Assembly: GCA_001600455.1 (NCBI GenBank)
Contig: BCKC01000004.1
Location: 3,026,915-3,090,914, forward strand
DNA length: 64,000 bases
Direction: 5' to 3'
Source of the DNA: Endocalyx cinctus
Lineage: Eukaryota; Ascomycota; Sordariomycetes; Amphisphaeriales; Apiosporaceae
Shown: piece by piece, positions 9,691-21,358 of the stretch
How positions within the stretch are numbered: the first letter of the stretch is position 1
Layout: each line of letters starts with the position of its first letter
The notes under the pieces: model-generated
Seen by the model: only the letters and a program-made list of their open reading frames with translations
Database searches by the model: none
What the model was told of the DNA's origin: nothing
Translations under genes and position numbers: made by a program

Positions 9691-11812
9691 ACGTAAGATA
9701 GATATGTCAATTTGAATTCGACAAAAGACGTAAAACCTTTTCCTGCAACTTACTACTTACTGGCTTGGGTTTGATAAGCCACGGCTCAGGCTATAAGAGT
9801 GTGGGAGGTTGTAGATTGCAAGTGCTTAGGTCAGCGTTGGGAATGTAATCCTTGGGACGTGGAAGAATAAGTTATCTAGAGGTTACAGGTGATTAACAAC
9901 ACCTTGTGAACCAGGATATTTAGCCAAACGAATAGAAAAAATCCCTAAATCCTATTTACCAAGATGACACTCGCTTTACTTTGAGCCTCATCTCTTTGAA
10001 TTAACGTCATATATCTTATCCAGACATATAGAAACATATTTCCAGTATTTCGTCAAGTTGAGTAGATTATTTTCCTACACGAGGGTTTTCACGGGCGCTC
10101 GCACAACAGTGAGTTATCTATTGGATCCTTGACAACATTCCCAGTGCATGATCTCTTGCCATATCCCTCGCTCTACACTGTTTAAAGAGCGGTCCGAATA
10201 CCCGTTCATATTCCAATGCATACACAGTAGATTCCTCATTTTGACAACTGCCTACATATCTCAATTAGTTTTGACTGCAGATAGCCGTCCATTCATCTCA
10301 TCCTCCCCTCATTTTGAAGGGGTTACGGTCAAGTTGCGACGACAATCCTAGACAGTCTGATGTTCCTCTGATATATTATTTTAGTTCAATCACGCACTAG
10401 CGTCGGCCAACTTTTTCCTGAAGACATCTTGTCGTCCATGGTCACGGCCGGCTACGATAGATCCGACCACGATATAAAGCTTGGAGTAGAGATGCCATCT
10501 GTTTCAGCTTCCCAAAACCTTGCTAGCCTCGTTTTTTTGTTCCCCCCTTCGTGAGGGGTTGATTGATACTCGTTCAAAACGTGACAGGATTACTTATCAC
10601 TTTTTTTTTTGTCTTCTTTTCTACGCCCCCCATCTGAACTATCAACGTCAATTCGATCTTGCAGGAGTCCTGCATAATCTTACTTAAGTAACTTGTATTT
10701 CATCTCAATTATGTTGTCTGGGCTGAACTCCCTGCAGTTTAAGTGGAGCTGTATGTTCCGTGTCTCTACCTTCATCTCTTTTGGGGAAGCATCTGTTCCG
10801 TAATGAGGGATCTTTACGTACGGTAGTCCGACGATGCTTAATCCCAATTTTTTCTCACATTGTCAGCCTCGACCTTCTCCAACTGTTTCTTTAAAGAACA
10901 GTTTCGTTTTAGTGAAGGTCTTGGAGAAGAAAACATCGTGTTTACCCAGCGCTATTTGCCTAATTGAAGATTTCGAAAAGTTTATTTCCTACCGTGATGA
11001 TCGGAAGATCTGTAAACGTTCGTTTAGAAGTACGTTGTGAGAGTTGTTATACCGCCCAACGCCAAGCTTTTGGTAACGGCATGAATGATGAGCCATTTCA
11101 TGATTCAATTAAGATAATCAATCATCGATCTCAGTACGACGCCCTATCCCTGCAGACTATACTAATTTCGACCTCTCTGGTCAATGCGGCTCAGTCATTT
11201 CGGTTGGCCTCTCTCAACGGTCGCCAACTCTTTTTTTTCCTTTCTTTTTTAAGTTCCCATGGCGTTGGTGCATACGTCCCCCCATGGCGTTTCTGATTGC
11301 TGATCATACACTGCCGAAGTTGGTTGCAATGATGTTGCACCGTCACCTGGTCAAATGAGAAGATCAGACGGCCGGTCCTCGCAGAATCCCTGGTTTGTTC
11401 TGCGGCCGTGCGGGCCTCAACCCCCAGTTTCCCGGTATGCAGAGGTGCAGGGGTTCCAACAACCTCACCTTAGCATAGCAGAAACCTCAACGAGCTTCGA
11501 CATTTTGTGATAGTTCTCGTTCGGAAGCCTCCCAAGTTAACGCATGATTGTGATGGCGTGGCCCCAGAAAAAAAAAAGTAGGACGAGAACATAAAAAAAG
11601 ATGGCACAGATATCCGTCACCGTCAATCTTTGCGGTCTTTGTCATATGAGCATGGCCCTGGCCGTTCGTTTCAATCTTTTCTTTTTCCCATTTGCTTTCT
11701 TTTTCCCTTTTTTGATGATGCACTATCATTCCTGATATCTTGATGATATAGTGTCCTGGTGACGAAGGAAAAAGTCAGTGCATCGGTACCACATACTATG
11801 GATATATGAACG
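9691..11812. other. Long upstream region of the surface-protein gene
   Basis: About 2.1 kb without a supported gene. CT-rich tracts and T runs occur near 10530-10620 and 11230-11250. A long promoter or 5' UTR is possible. No conserved ORF or RNA was recognised. Confidence 0.45.
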
Positions 11813-13854
11813 ATGCTGCAGAGCAGGCTCTTGCGTTGCTCTTTATTCGTCGCGCTGGTCACGATCGGGGTACGGGCGAGTGATGACAATGTCGTGATAA
11901 ATCGGGACCAAATCACTTTAAACGAGGGAGGAATACAACGAGGGGACGATTTTCCGTTTTGGGAGAGGGTAGAAAATGTCGTCGTGGAGAAGTTCGACGA
12001 AGTAAAGGAGGTGTTGGTGGAGAGAATATTACCAGTGTCGACGAGTCCCAGAGAGGGAGCAATACCATCTATACCTTCTCCGAAACCAACAGCAGCACCA
12101 CAAAAACGTCAAGACGATGGACAGGTTCAGGCTCTGTCGTCACAACTTCAATCTCTATCACAATCCGCGACTGACGCCATCTCCTCCGTCTCGTCGAGCG
12201 CGTCTTCGGCCATGAGCCTCGTATCACAATCGGCACAATCAGTTCGCCAATCTGCCGACCAGGCAGTCCAGTCAGCAAACCAGAATGCCGACCAAGCCAA
12301 CCGACAGCTCTCCCAGACGCAGTCGTCCGCTTCTAGTGCGGTATCCGCCGCCCAGTCGCAAGCTAGTAATCAATTAGGGCAGTCCTTATCAAGCATGAGC
12401 AGCCGCGTTTCGGCCAACTTGATCAGCGCACAAAGCAGCGCGAGTAGCATTATCAGCTCCGCGGAAGCAAGAGCTAGTGCAAGTGCCGCGAGTGCTTTGG
12501 CTATAGCCTCCAGCCAGATCCAAGCCGCTAGAGCCGACGCGAGCGGTGTCAGAGTACGTACCATTTGCCATGTTTACCCACATTCAAAAGACAATCCAAA
12601 ATATCTAACTATTTCTCCCAGGGTGATGCAAGCTCTATCGTCGATCAAGTGCGAGGCAACTCAATATCGGGAACCAACGTTGCCATCATAGTCTCGGTGT
12701 CCGTCGTGGCTACCGCTATTCTCAGCTCTCTCGGTTCCTGCTTAGTACTCCGCTATAGACGGAAGAAGAAGGGACATCGAGACGTTGAACCGAGTCCGGG
12801 CCCGAGCCCAGCAGTTATGAACGAGAAGCCTATCGCCGTCCGAGGCTCGATAGGGCCGTCGACGTACGGCGGAGGAGGCGGATCCTCGCTCGACAAATTC
12901 AAGCTATCTTCTCTCAGCCCGATCCTCAGAAGGAAAGGTCTCGAGACGCCGTTAACCAGCAGCAAGATAGGCGTAGCCAAGAGCAGCGACGACACCGTCG
13001 AAGCCGTCGGCGCCGCTAGGTTCGGAGAGAGCAAAAAGGAGAAGAGGGCCAGCTCCCTCTTCAGCGACGTGAAATCCAACTTTCGCTTACAAAAGGATAC
13101 CGGCATCAAGAAGGCTACCAGCGTACGCCTCATAAGGGTCGGTAGCGAGAAAGGAAAGGGCAAAGCGGAGGATATGATGCCTTCGAGTCCGGAGCCCATG
13201 CCACCGGCTATTCTCGCGCCCCCGCCGGTAAAACAACCACCTCCGGTAGCGGACGTCAGAGAGCCGCCGAAGGCGCAACAGAAACAACAAGCGCCGCCAC
13301 CGGAACCGCCGCCGGAACCTGTAGACGCGTCCCAGCGCATGAGCATGCGCTCAATCATGACCACAACAACGAACAACAACCGTGACTCGGAAGCCGACGC
13401 GCCCGTCGGCTGGCGTCCGCCCATAGCGCGCAACACCATGACGAGCCAATCGCGGCTACGGTTCCGCGACAGCAGCGACATCGAGTCCGCCGAGCCGACG
13501 CCCTTGGGGTGGGGAGCTCCCGGACCCAGGAGTACCATGACGTCGATGCGCAACACCAACACGGCCAGCCTGCGGACGACCACCAGCACCACCATCACCG
13601 GCGGCCTCGCGCGACCGAAAAACGCGGGCGCGAGCTTCGCTACTTTCCCTAAAGTCCGCAACGGCCCGCCCGGAGGCGGCGGTCGCGGTCGCGAGATCGC
13701 CGCGCGCGTCTCGGTCGAGGCCGATAGGCGGCGGAGGGAGAGGGATAGGAATAGCGTCAGGTCTAGTAAGGAGATCTTTGGAAGTAGCGGCGACGGCGCC
13801 GCCGGTAATAACAATAATCAAGAGCCGAGGAATTGGCCGTTCGATGGAAGATGA
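11813..13854 (+). CDS. Single-pass membrane protein with Ser/Ala/Gln-rich ectodomain (unrecognised)
   Basis: Exons 11813-12553 and 12622-13854 (gtacgt..cccag) give 657 residues. Order: signal peptide (LLRCSLFVALVTIGVRAS); a short acidic N-terminal region; a Ser/Ala/Gln-rich low-complexity ectodomain at about residues 105-250, probably O-glycosylated; a transmembrane helix at about 266-291 (NVAIIVSVSVVATAILSSL) followed at once by RYRRKKKGHR; then a basic, Pro/Arg-rich cytoplasmic tail of about 360 residues with polyproline near the middle. The positive stop-transfer signal implies type I topology. This layout is shared by fungal cell-wall stress sensors and adhesion-type proteins, but no WSC, Mid2 or other named domain was recognised. 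Function is unknown. The upstream spacer is unusually long. The tail exon is GC-rich and has a long antisense open frame that is a shadow. Confidence 0.85.
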
Positions 13855-15310
13855 AATGGAGCTAGAGTAATACCAAATTTATATATAAGAATAATTTTTT
13901 ACCATTCTTCATAATTTTAAAACCTTCAACGCATATTTTCAAAACTCTTCTTCTACAGGTAGGAGAGGAGAGGAGAGATGGGTGGGAGGGAAAGAACTAG
14001 GGACATAAGGAATAAGGAAGGAGGATATACCATCATATACCCCCTATAATACTGTCAAAAGGGCGAAAGAGGGATATTTAGTTAATATGTGGATTTTGCA
14101 GAACATGAGCTGTTGTTCTACTGCAACTGTGTGTTATTATTGTCCTTTAATACAAAATAAATGAGCTTCTTTTCTCACCCCCCTTTCCAATCTAGATAGA
14201 TGATTCGTGATTCGACGCGCGCTTAGTATAACAGGCATCTCGGCATCTCAAGCCAAGAAGCAAATGTTCGGTGAAGTAAAAATAGGAGTGGTGTAGAGAC
14301 AGGCCGATTCTGTGTATTACGTTGAACGTTAGATACAACACGCAGCAAACTCCCATTCAGCAAGTATGTCTTTCTCTCCCAGTTAGCAACGAGCAAATCT
14401 CTACAAAAAGTAGGACAGGTCGAAACCATTGAGAGTACATGAAAGGCACAAGATTAATTGTTTGCTTTGACTTTTAAAATATGCCTATGGGATTTGATCC
14501 GTAAAGGGGTACTGAGCATTAAGTTATGTCTATGTTCATTCATTACTAGAGTATCTGGGTTAGGTGACAACATGATAAGTGTTATCCTACCCAACTATAT
14601 ACGATCGTCTACGATTTATGTGATGTCTATTCCGTGAAAAGGCAAATCACCGTGAAGGATACCTGTAGTAAAGCCGGCATACTTGGCTCTATATAGCCTT
14701 GGATCCGAGGATTCTTTTTTTTTTTTTTCTTCTTCAATTGAGGCGCTGCGGCTTCAAATAGCAAAGCTAAGCGAGGCACCTTCATCTCCTGCTGCTAGCG
14801 CACGCTGTTGTAGAGATGAACTTTTGCAGATTCTTATGCACATCATGTGTCCTTTCTAAGCTGAATGACTTTCTATCATGACTGCCACCAACGCCTACGA
14901 TATATGCAATTCCACATAACCGACTTTCGCCCCCTTTTCTCGATTCCCAAAAATAGTGTAATTGGAAAAGAAAAGTATAAACGCGGGGGGGAATAGACAA
15001 TCACTGTAGTATGTTGTTACCAATTTTACCTCGTCCGTTTTGTCGCCAGTGAGTGGAGCTGTGGGGTAGTCGAAATATTGCGATCGCCTCGAGTGAGGCG
15101 AAAGGAAAAGAAAGAAAGGGGGAAAAAAGAAGAGAGTAACAGGCGCCTTGAACTCCGAAATCCAGGTCTATGCAATCGCTCGTTCCAACGTCATAAAATG
15201 GGGCCCAGGAAAGCAAGGATCCAGGGAATAGTCTATAAGTTGAGAATCCATGTCGATTTTGAATCACCAGAGCGTTTTGTAGATATGTATCTTCGGCAAT
15301 TGAAGCTGGT
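13855..15310. other. Convergent intergenic spacer
   Basis: 1.46 kb between convergent 3' ends. AT-rich, with a T run near 14715-14728. Several 60-90-codon frames are present but none resembles a protein. No RNA gene was recognised. Confidence 0.5.
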
Positions 15311-15927
15311 TTAAGTTCGGTGAATGGTCGACAATTCTAACGCTTCTAGGAGCTCAGGCCTAGAAGCTAGGGCCTCTTTGGCCTGGGAATAGGTGAACCA
15401 CTGTCTCTCTCTCTTGTGCTTTTCTGGCCAAGTGGTCTCTTCGCTCTTGACGGTAGCTTCGTAAAAGTGGAAAAGCGTTTTGGGGGAGTCCTTCGACACT
15501 TTCTTAGGTGGCCTCGAGTCAACTACGTCGCCCAAGTCATAATCTATTCGGATGGTAATACCGGCTTCCTCCCAAGCTTCGCGCTCTGCAGCTTCCGTGC
15601 ATTCCTCGTCCGTCTCCCAACCTCCTTTTGGAAGCACCCAGCCTTTTCTCCGGGTTGACTGAATAAGCATGACGTATAATTTATCTTCAGTAAGGGGAAC
15701 GACGCCAGCAACCAAGCGTTCGCCATTAGAGTTGTAGCCTATCAAGAAAACAAGTCAGTTCGTCTACACGAGTAGGCGCGGCTTTTGGATTGTAATAAAT
15801 ATTCTGTACAATGAAAACGTAACCCATCAAATAATGAACGATCAAAGGTTGGAATAATATACATACGTTGCTTGCTTCTCCCGGTACGGGACTCCATGGA
15901 GCGATGGTGGGACGAGCTTGAAGCCAT
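15311..15927 (-). CDS. DDP1: Nudix hydrolase, diphosphoinositol polyphosphate phosphohydrolase type
   Basis: Exons 15927-15867 and 15738-15311 give 162 residues. The Nudix box G-x5-E-x7-R-E-x2-E-E-x-G is complete (GGWETDEECTEAAEREAWEE), preceded by STRRKGWVLPKGGWE. This signature and the size match the Ddp1/Aps1/DIPP family, which cleaves diphosphate groups from inositol pyrophosphates and also hydrolyses diadenosine polyphosphates and polyphosphate. The splice joins SKQR to YNSNGERLVAGVVPL, as in fungal relatives. The start was taken at MASSSSHH; a second ATG lies 10 codons in. The C-terminal half has WPEKHKRERQWFTYSQA, typical of the family. The protein is probably cytosolic or nuclear: no targeting signal is visible. 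Confidence 0.9.
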
Positions 15928-16683
15928 GCCGAAGTCGATCTTGGTTTGGTAGATGGGTAAAGTGTTATAAGGATCTTGTATTGGAAGAGGGAAAAGAGAA
16001 AAGCAGAGAAAGATAAGAAGAATGCGGAGATGAACAGGTCGTGAAGAGAATATTCTGGCAGAATATATCATGCCAGACAAAGCTGGAAAAGGGTAAAGTG
16101 TGAATCAGCTTGTTCTACTGCATTGTCGTGGAAAGGTCGAGGAGGATATGCGGTTCCGCGCTAGTCCACAGAGAAGAGAGAGCAGAGTAGAAGGGATTAA
16201 CGAAAAGGCTCGATGATAGAGGTATTCTTCTTGGGATCCGAATTGATTTTACTGGAAGCTTGGAGCGTAGGGCTCAGTAGCTGATCAAAGTTTGGTGTCA
16301 ATGTATAATGGTTTAGTAACGGAGGAATGATGCGCAGTGTTGGTAGTCATGTAAGCGCACATGGACAAGTCGAGGGACGAACACATGAACATATGCGCAA
16401 TTGCGACTTTTTGCTGGGTTCGGTAAGCTTTTCAAAGACGCTTAGACAAAGAGGCTTCCGACTAGGTTCAAATACATTCAAGAGTAGAAGGGCGACAGAA
16501 GGTTAATATTGACAATATTTTCATATAAGTGCTTTTTCGTGGCGTGGGGAATTGAACTAAGTACAGTATTCAATGTTAACATTAGGGACGTGTAACTTGA
16601 GCTGGGGCAGTGTGTCAGTTACCTAAGTAGGCAGCTACCTAGGTATAGTAGATAGATATGACAAAGAAAGAATAAGTCTCCCT

Positions 16684-16715
<32 letters not shown>

Positions 16716-18173
16716 AATAATATCAAGTAGAATAAATTCTTTTTCTAAGATGATTTAATTTTATATATATTTATAAATATATAAAACAGGAGAAATGTGA
16801 ATAAGAAGAAGAAAAAGTATGGGATGAGTCAATGGGAATGATATTGTAGTGTCTTATGGGTTAATATATAAACCCGAGCTAAGCTTGCAGCTTCGACGTA
16901 GAGATGTTTTTTTTTGTTTTACTTGGTTAGAAATTTGGATGAATTCGAGAGAGTTAATGTCGTCTTCTGGTTTGACCAGGACGACGATTGAATGTCTCGT
17001 GCCATAACAAAAAAGGAAGAAGAGAGAGAGGAAGGGGGGAGAGAAGAAGGGAAAAGAAGGAAGAAAAAAAAATTGTGAATGAAAAAAAAAAAAAAAAAAA
17101 AAAGTGATGTTCAATGGAGGGGTCGAAAATGACCTTATACCAAGTACATAGTACAGTTACTCAAGATGTGTTAGAAGGGACTTTAGTCCACTATACTAAC
17201 TAATCTAGTAAATTTACAGGGACTCGGTTAACACTAATAGTGGGGGATAGACAAGGGGGGTAGGTTAAAGGGTATAGAAGAGCCCCAAAACTTGACCATC
17301 TGCAATCTTTCTACGCGCATTATTCAACAAGTGCCAAAGCTAACAAGATAAAATCTACCCGATTGCTTAGCCTAGTAATTTCGGTAGCTTTAAAGTAGCA
17401 TGTAGTTACTTAGTATAGCTACCTATGTACCTAGCACCTAGGTAGTATACCTATATGTAGGTACCTGGTGGTGTTTATTATACCCTTATTATTTTTTATG
17501 TCGTGTGCTACAGTACCAGGTAGGCGTTATATATCTGGATATTCCAAGGTTTCATCTAACTAATATTGTCATATAAATGCGTAATTAACTTCATCATCCC
17601 ACTAATAAGAGTAATATCTATGCAATCAAACACCAACATTTTACCATCGTTTATTTATGAGGTTACTTACGTATAGCCTGCCTGCCTAAGTATGTATCGT
17701 AATAACTTCTATTTGTTTATTATTATTATTCTGTTTCTTGTTTGAGGGGAGTACTACTTAGTAGATAACTACCATACCTTAGGTAGGTATATACATTTAT
17801 ATATACAACATACGACAATCGGTAACCTTGACTATGATTCTACATACCACCCTATCCCATCCTATCCATTTTCTGATAATGATCAAGTTTTAAAAGGAAG
17901 GGGAGAGAAAAAAAGAAGAAGGCGAAATCCATCCTTAACCCCTCCAATGCCCCTCCTACTATGACACCACATGCAAAGAAAGCACTGTATATGTACTCCA
18001 CTCAGAGCCATGAGGCAACCCCACGTTGATACAATTGCTAGCATTGATTCTCGAATATTGTCAACTATTTAGATATTGAGGTCTTAACCTACGTGTAGAA
18101 TATCACAATATCATAATCTTCGTAAACTGCTTTACATGCATAATACGCAGGCTACCTTCATCGTATTGTCCAT

Positions 18174-18226
18174 ATGGATATATCCATGGATGGATATGGA
18201 TATATCCATGGATGGATATGGATATC
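18174..18226. repeat. 22-bp tandem repeat, about 2.4 copies
   Basis: Two exact copies of a 22-bp unit (18174-18195, 18196-18217) plus a 9-base partial third. Each unit contains the perfect 10-bp palindrome ATCCATGGAT. It lies upstream of ATE1. Confidence 0.95.
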
Positions 18227-18484
18227 ACTGGTGGGGGTTCACTCCTAAGCTTTCGCTACTACCCATCTGACCTTACTTTCACTACTACCTTTTTCGTCAT
18301 AAATATCAAGTCTGACCAACATTATCGATCTTTTCTTAACGGACAATTAATCAATCCAGCCAATGTCTGCTGAACTATGCAATCCGGTCCCTGTCAAGAT
18401 AAATGCAATGTCACTGTTTCAATGAAGTGTTGTTACTCCCGCACGAGGAATCAGAATAACATGCAGGCCCTAAGAAGAAGAAAA

Positions 18485-18536
18485 AAAATTAAATAAATAA
18501 ATAAATGATAAAATAAATAACAAGAAATAAATAAGA
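18485..18536. repeat. AAAT-type simple repeat
   Basis: Imperfect A/T microsatellite built on AAAT units, interrupted by GATA and CAAG. Confidence 0.8.
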
Positions 18537-19110
18537 GAGGAGGGTATAAAAAAAATTATTTTTTAAAACAAATTTACTTAGCTAACCAAGTCCATCACTT
18601 TTTATTCATCTACCCTATTGTATCCCTTTGATCGTCAGCCCAACAAGTCCAGCTTCACCTATTATAATCCTCATCACAACTTTTGACCTTCTCACCGAGT
18701 GACGTTCCCCCACTTTCCTCAACTTCAATATTTGACATTCGTCGCAGCCTTGATCTTATATAGTCTGACCTGACGTTGCGAAAACTGGTAGACTGCCTAA
18801 GGTACACTTGGCCCAAATAGTGGAGGAAGTCCATTTCATCTCCCCGACCATCGGCGCGTCTTGTAGTAACCGTTCCTCTGCTTAGAAAATTACAAAAAAT
18901 AGAGTAACGGGGAAAATATCGCCATAATCTTCTCTATCTGATAAATCCGACTTGGTCTTCCGAACCAGCATCCGATAGGATATAGAACAAAAACCCCGAC
19001 CCCGGGGGCTCTACTTGTGACGGATTGAATCTTACAAACCCCTGCGAGTGTGGGATAATAAGTCGAGTAGTCAAACGGTCAATCGCGAGAGAGACTGCAA
19101 AGGAGCGAAG

Positions 19111-21358
19111 ATGCAGGCAACCCCTGAAGATGCATTCTCATATGTATCACCGATTGGTAAGTGTTTTATGATCATCATTTCGTTATATCGTCACCTTTCC
19201 CTTCAACCCTCTCTGAATTTAGTTTGCTCTGGTCGCTTCGTTACTCCAATATTCCCTCCTGCGTCGCTAGCCAACCATTCTGACCCGTGCGAGATCGCGG
19301 CCTTGCCGTTGGTTGGTTACCCGTCATATCCCAATTTTTATGGAGAATCCCCCTCTGCCGGTTTCTCGTCTTCTTTTTCTCAAGCCGCCGCATTCTTCTC
19401 TGTCCTATCATCGTTCCCGTTCTTTACTTCTACTAGATCCTTGGGAAACCTTTAAAGACGACCCACATTCGTTCCCGTGTAACTCATTACTACTATACTA
19501 CGTATCGACAAGCGTGCTGCTGCTGCTGGCTTTCGGTACAACTACCCGCGTTACATTGAGCATCCTTTCCTCACCTTGCATTTATATTATCTTTTTTTTG
19601 CATTTTTGTAAAAGGTCCTTTTCTTCGCGATCCCAGAAATTTCCCCTTTGATCGGTGTGCTTTTTTTTTTCTCTCTCTCTCTCTCCGGTCATGATGTGAT
19701 CAAGTGATCGACTCCTATTGTCCACTACCACCTTTCTACAATCTTACTCAGCCCAGTTTCCTCAGGCCGGGTCTTCCACAATTTACGTGTAGTGCCTTAA
19801 GTACTTCTATCGCAAACGAGTCACGATCTAACCAAGTTCATATAGGGTATAGGAACTCAACTAGCTGCGGTTACTGCCGTGGCACTCGTGCCGGTCAGTC
19901 TAAAGTAAAACGTGTGTTCACCTGATCCCAACAGAAGTCGATGGAGCATTTGAAAGTCTAGAATGTCGGGTGTTTTGACCGCGCTCGTGATATTCGCTTG
20001 AACATGCCCATCCCTTCTTATTTCCGTGCCAATGCAGCCGCTATACCGGGGTCATCTATTCCGCCACCTATCGTAGTTGGGTAGCTTTGCAGTCTTCACT
20101 TGAACAACTCTGACATGCTTCTTTACCTTCAGGCCACTCCTATTACGCACGTGCAACGTCGATGAGCCCGGCTTGCTACCAGGACCTAATCAACCGTTGT
20201 TGGAGACGATCTGGAAACTTGCTCTACAGACCTAATCAACGAGATTCCTGCTGTCCCCACTACACTCTCCGCCTCGATTCCAACCAGTTCCGAGCTAACA
20301 AAGATCAGCGACAAGTTATTAACCGCTTCAACAGATTCGTCGTAGGCGAATCTTACGCAAAGGAGGCTGCGCGTCGATACCCAAAGTCGAGGGAGGATGC
20401 CCGGAAGAGGGATACCGAATTTAATCTCGTAGAGAGAATCCACGAGGGCGAGAACCAATCGCTAAAGCAACCACCAGAGCCGGCACATGCGTTCACGGTT
20501 ACATTAGAATCAGATGATTTTACCGAGGAGAAATATGTAGTGTATGAGAATTACCAACGCATCGTCCATCAGGAATCTCCCGGCGACATCTCGCGGGAGG
20601 GGTTCCGGAGGTTTCTGTGCTCGTCCCCACTTAGACGCGAGAGTTTTTCTGCAACCGATGGGCGCGAAAGGCAGTTAGGTTCGTTTCATCAGTGCTACCG
20701 CCTGGATGGCCGGCTCGTTGCCGTCGGTGTATTGGATCTGCTCCCCGATTGCGTCAGCGCCGTCTATTTCATGTACCATGAATCTATACATAAATGGGCC
20801 CCAGGTAAGCTGGGAGCGCTGCGCGAGATTGCCTTGGCGGCCGAAATGGGGTACCGCTGGTGGTACTCTGGCTTCTACATCCATACTTGTCCCAAGATGA
20901 AGTACAAGATCGATTTCTCGCCTCAGCAAATCCTCAACCCCCACGAAATGACGTGGGTGGATTTAACTAAGGACATTTTAGCCAAATTCGACGCCGGCGG
21001 ATTTCTCCATTTCTCCAACGCTGACGTCGTCTCTTCCGGAGGCGTCGAACCTGTTGAATCTACAAACCAGACCGAAGAGGTCACGAACATGGATGTAGAC
21101 GAGGGTTCCGACGAAGACGCGTCGCTCTTTGCGAGCGAAATGCCGGGAATTCCCTCCATTTCGGAAATGGCGTCGGTCAATCTGGACAATATCGTGGCTC
21201 GCCTGAATAGGGGTTTTTGTCTTGCCGGTGATTTGTTCGACTGGCACGACGAGAGCATCAGCGACGACGGGACGCCAAAGTCGATGGTTGCCGAGTTAGT
21301 AGCGGCGGTAGGCCCTAACATCATGGCAAACTTGTGCTTAGACTTTCGAAGGTCGTAA
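19111..21358 (+). CDS. ATE1: Arginyl-tRNA-protein transferase (ATE1)
   Basis: Transfers Arg from Arg-tRNA to N-terminal Asp/Glu (or oxidised Cys), making N-degrons for proteasomal decay. Exons 19111-19156, 19846-19893 and 20133-21358 give 439 residues. The N-terminal domain has paired cysteines: C23 and C26 (SCGYC) and C71-C72 (DSCCPHY), the conserved Cys set of the family. Other hallmarks are INRCWRRSGNLLYRP, LRLDSNQF, YENYQ, GTY-like SAVYFMYHES and the GYRWWYSGFYIHTCPKMKYK motif. The splices were chosen because they give GYRNSTSCGYC and RAGHSYYAR in one frame. Intron 1 is 689 nt and intron 2 is 239 nt, long for this window. An upstream in-frame ATG at 19048 could add 21 residues. The acidic C-terminal stretch near residues 310-330 (MDVDEGSDEDAS) is probably a linker. 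Confidence 0.93.

Larger units (their letters stand above)
15928..19110. other. 3.2-kb AT-rich divergent spacer
   Basis: Lies between the starts of the Nudix gene and ATE1. It contains adjoining T and A runs near 16690-16715, purine-rich tracts near 17010-17105, two ACCTAGGT palindromes (16637, 17436), a 22-bp tandem repeat (18174) and an AAAT-rich tract (about 18485). No protein or RNA gene was recognised. Confidence 0.55.

Noticed and set aside
12753..13814. 353-codon minus-strand frame
   Set aside because: Antisense to the surface-protein tail; composition mirrors the sense codons and no start context or motif supports it.
16854..17114. 86-codon minus-strand frame
   Set aside because: Built from homopolymer and purine tracts (Phe/Leu/Ser runs); no conserved content.
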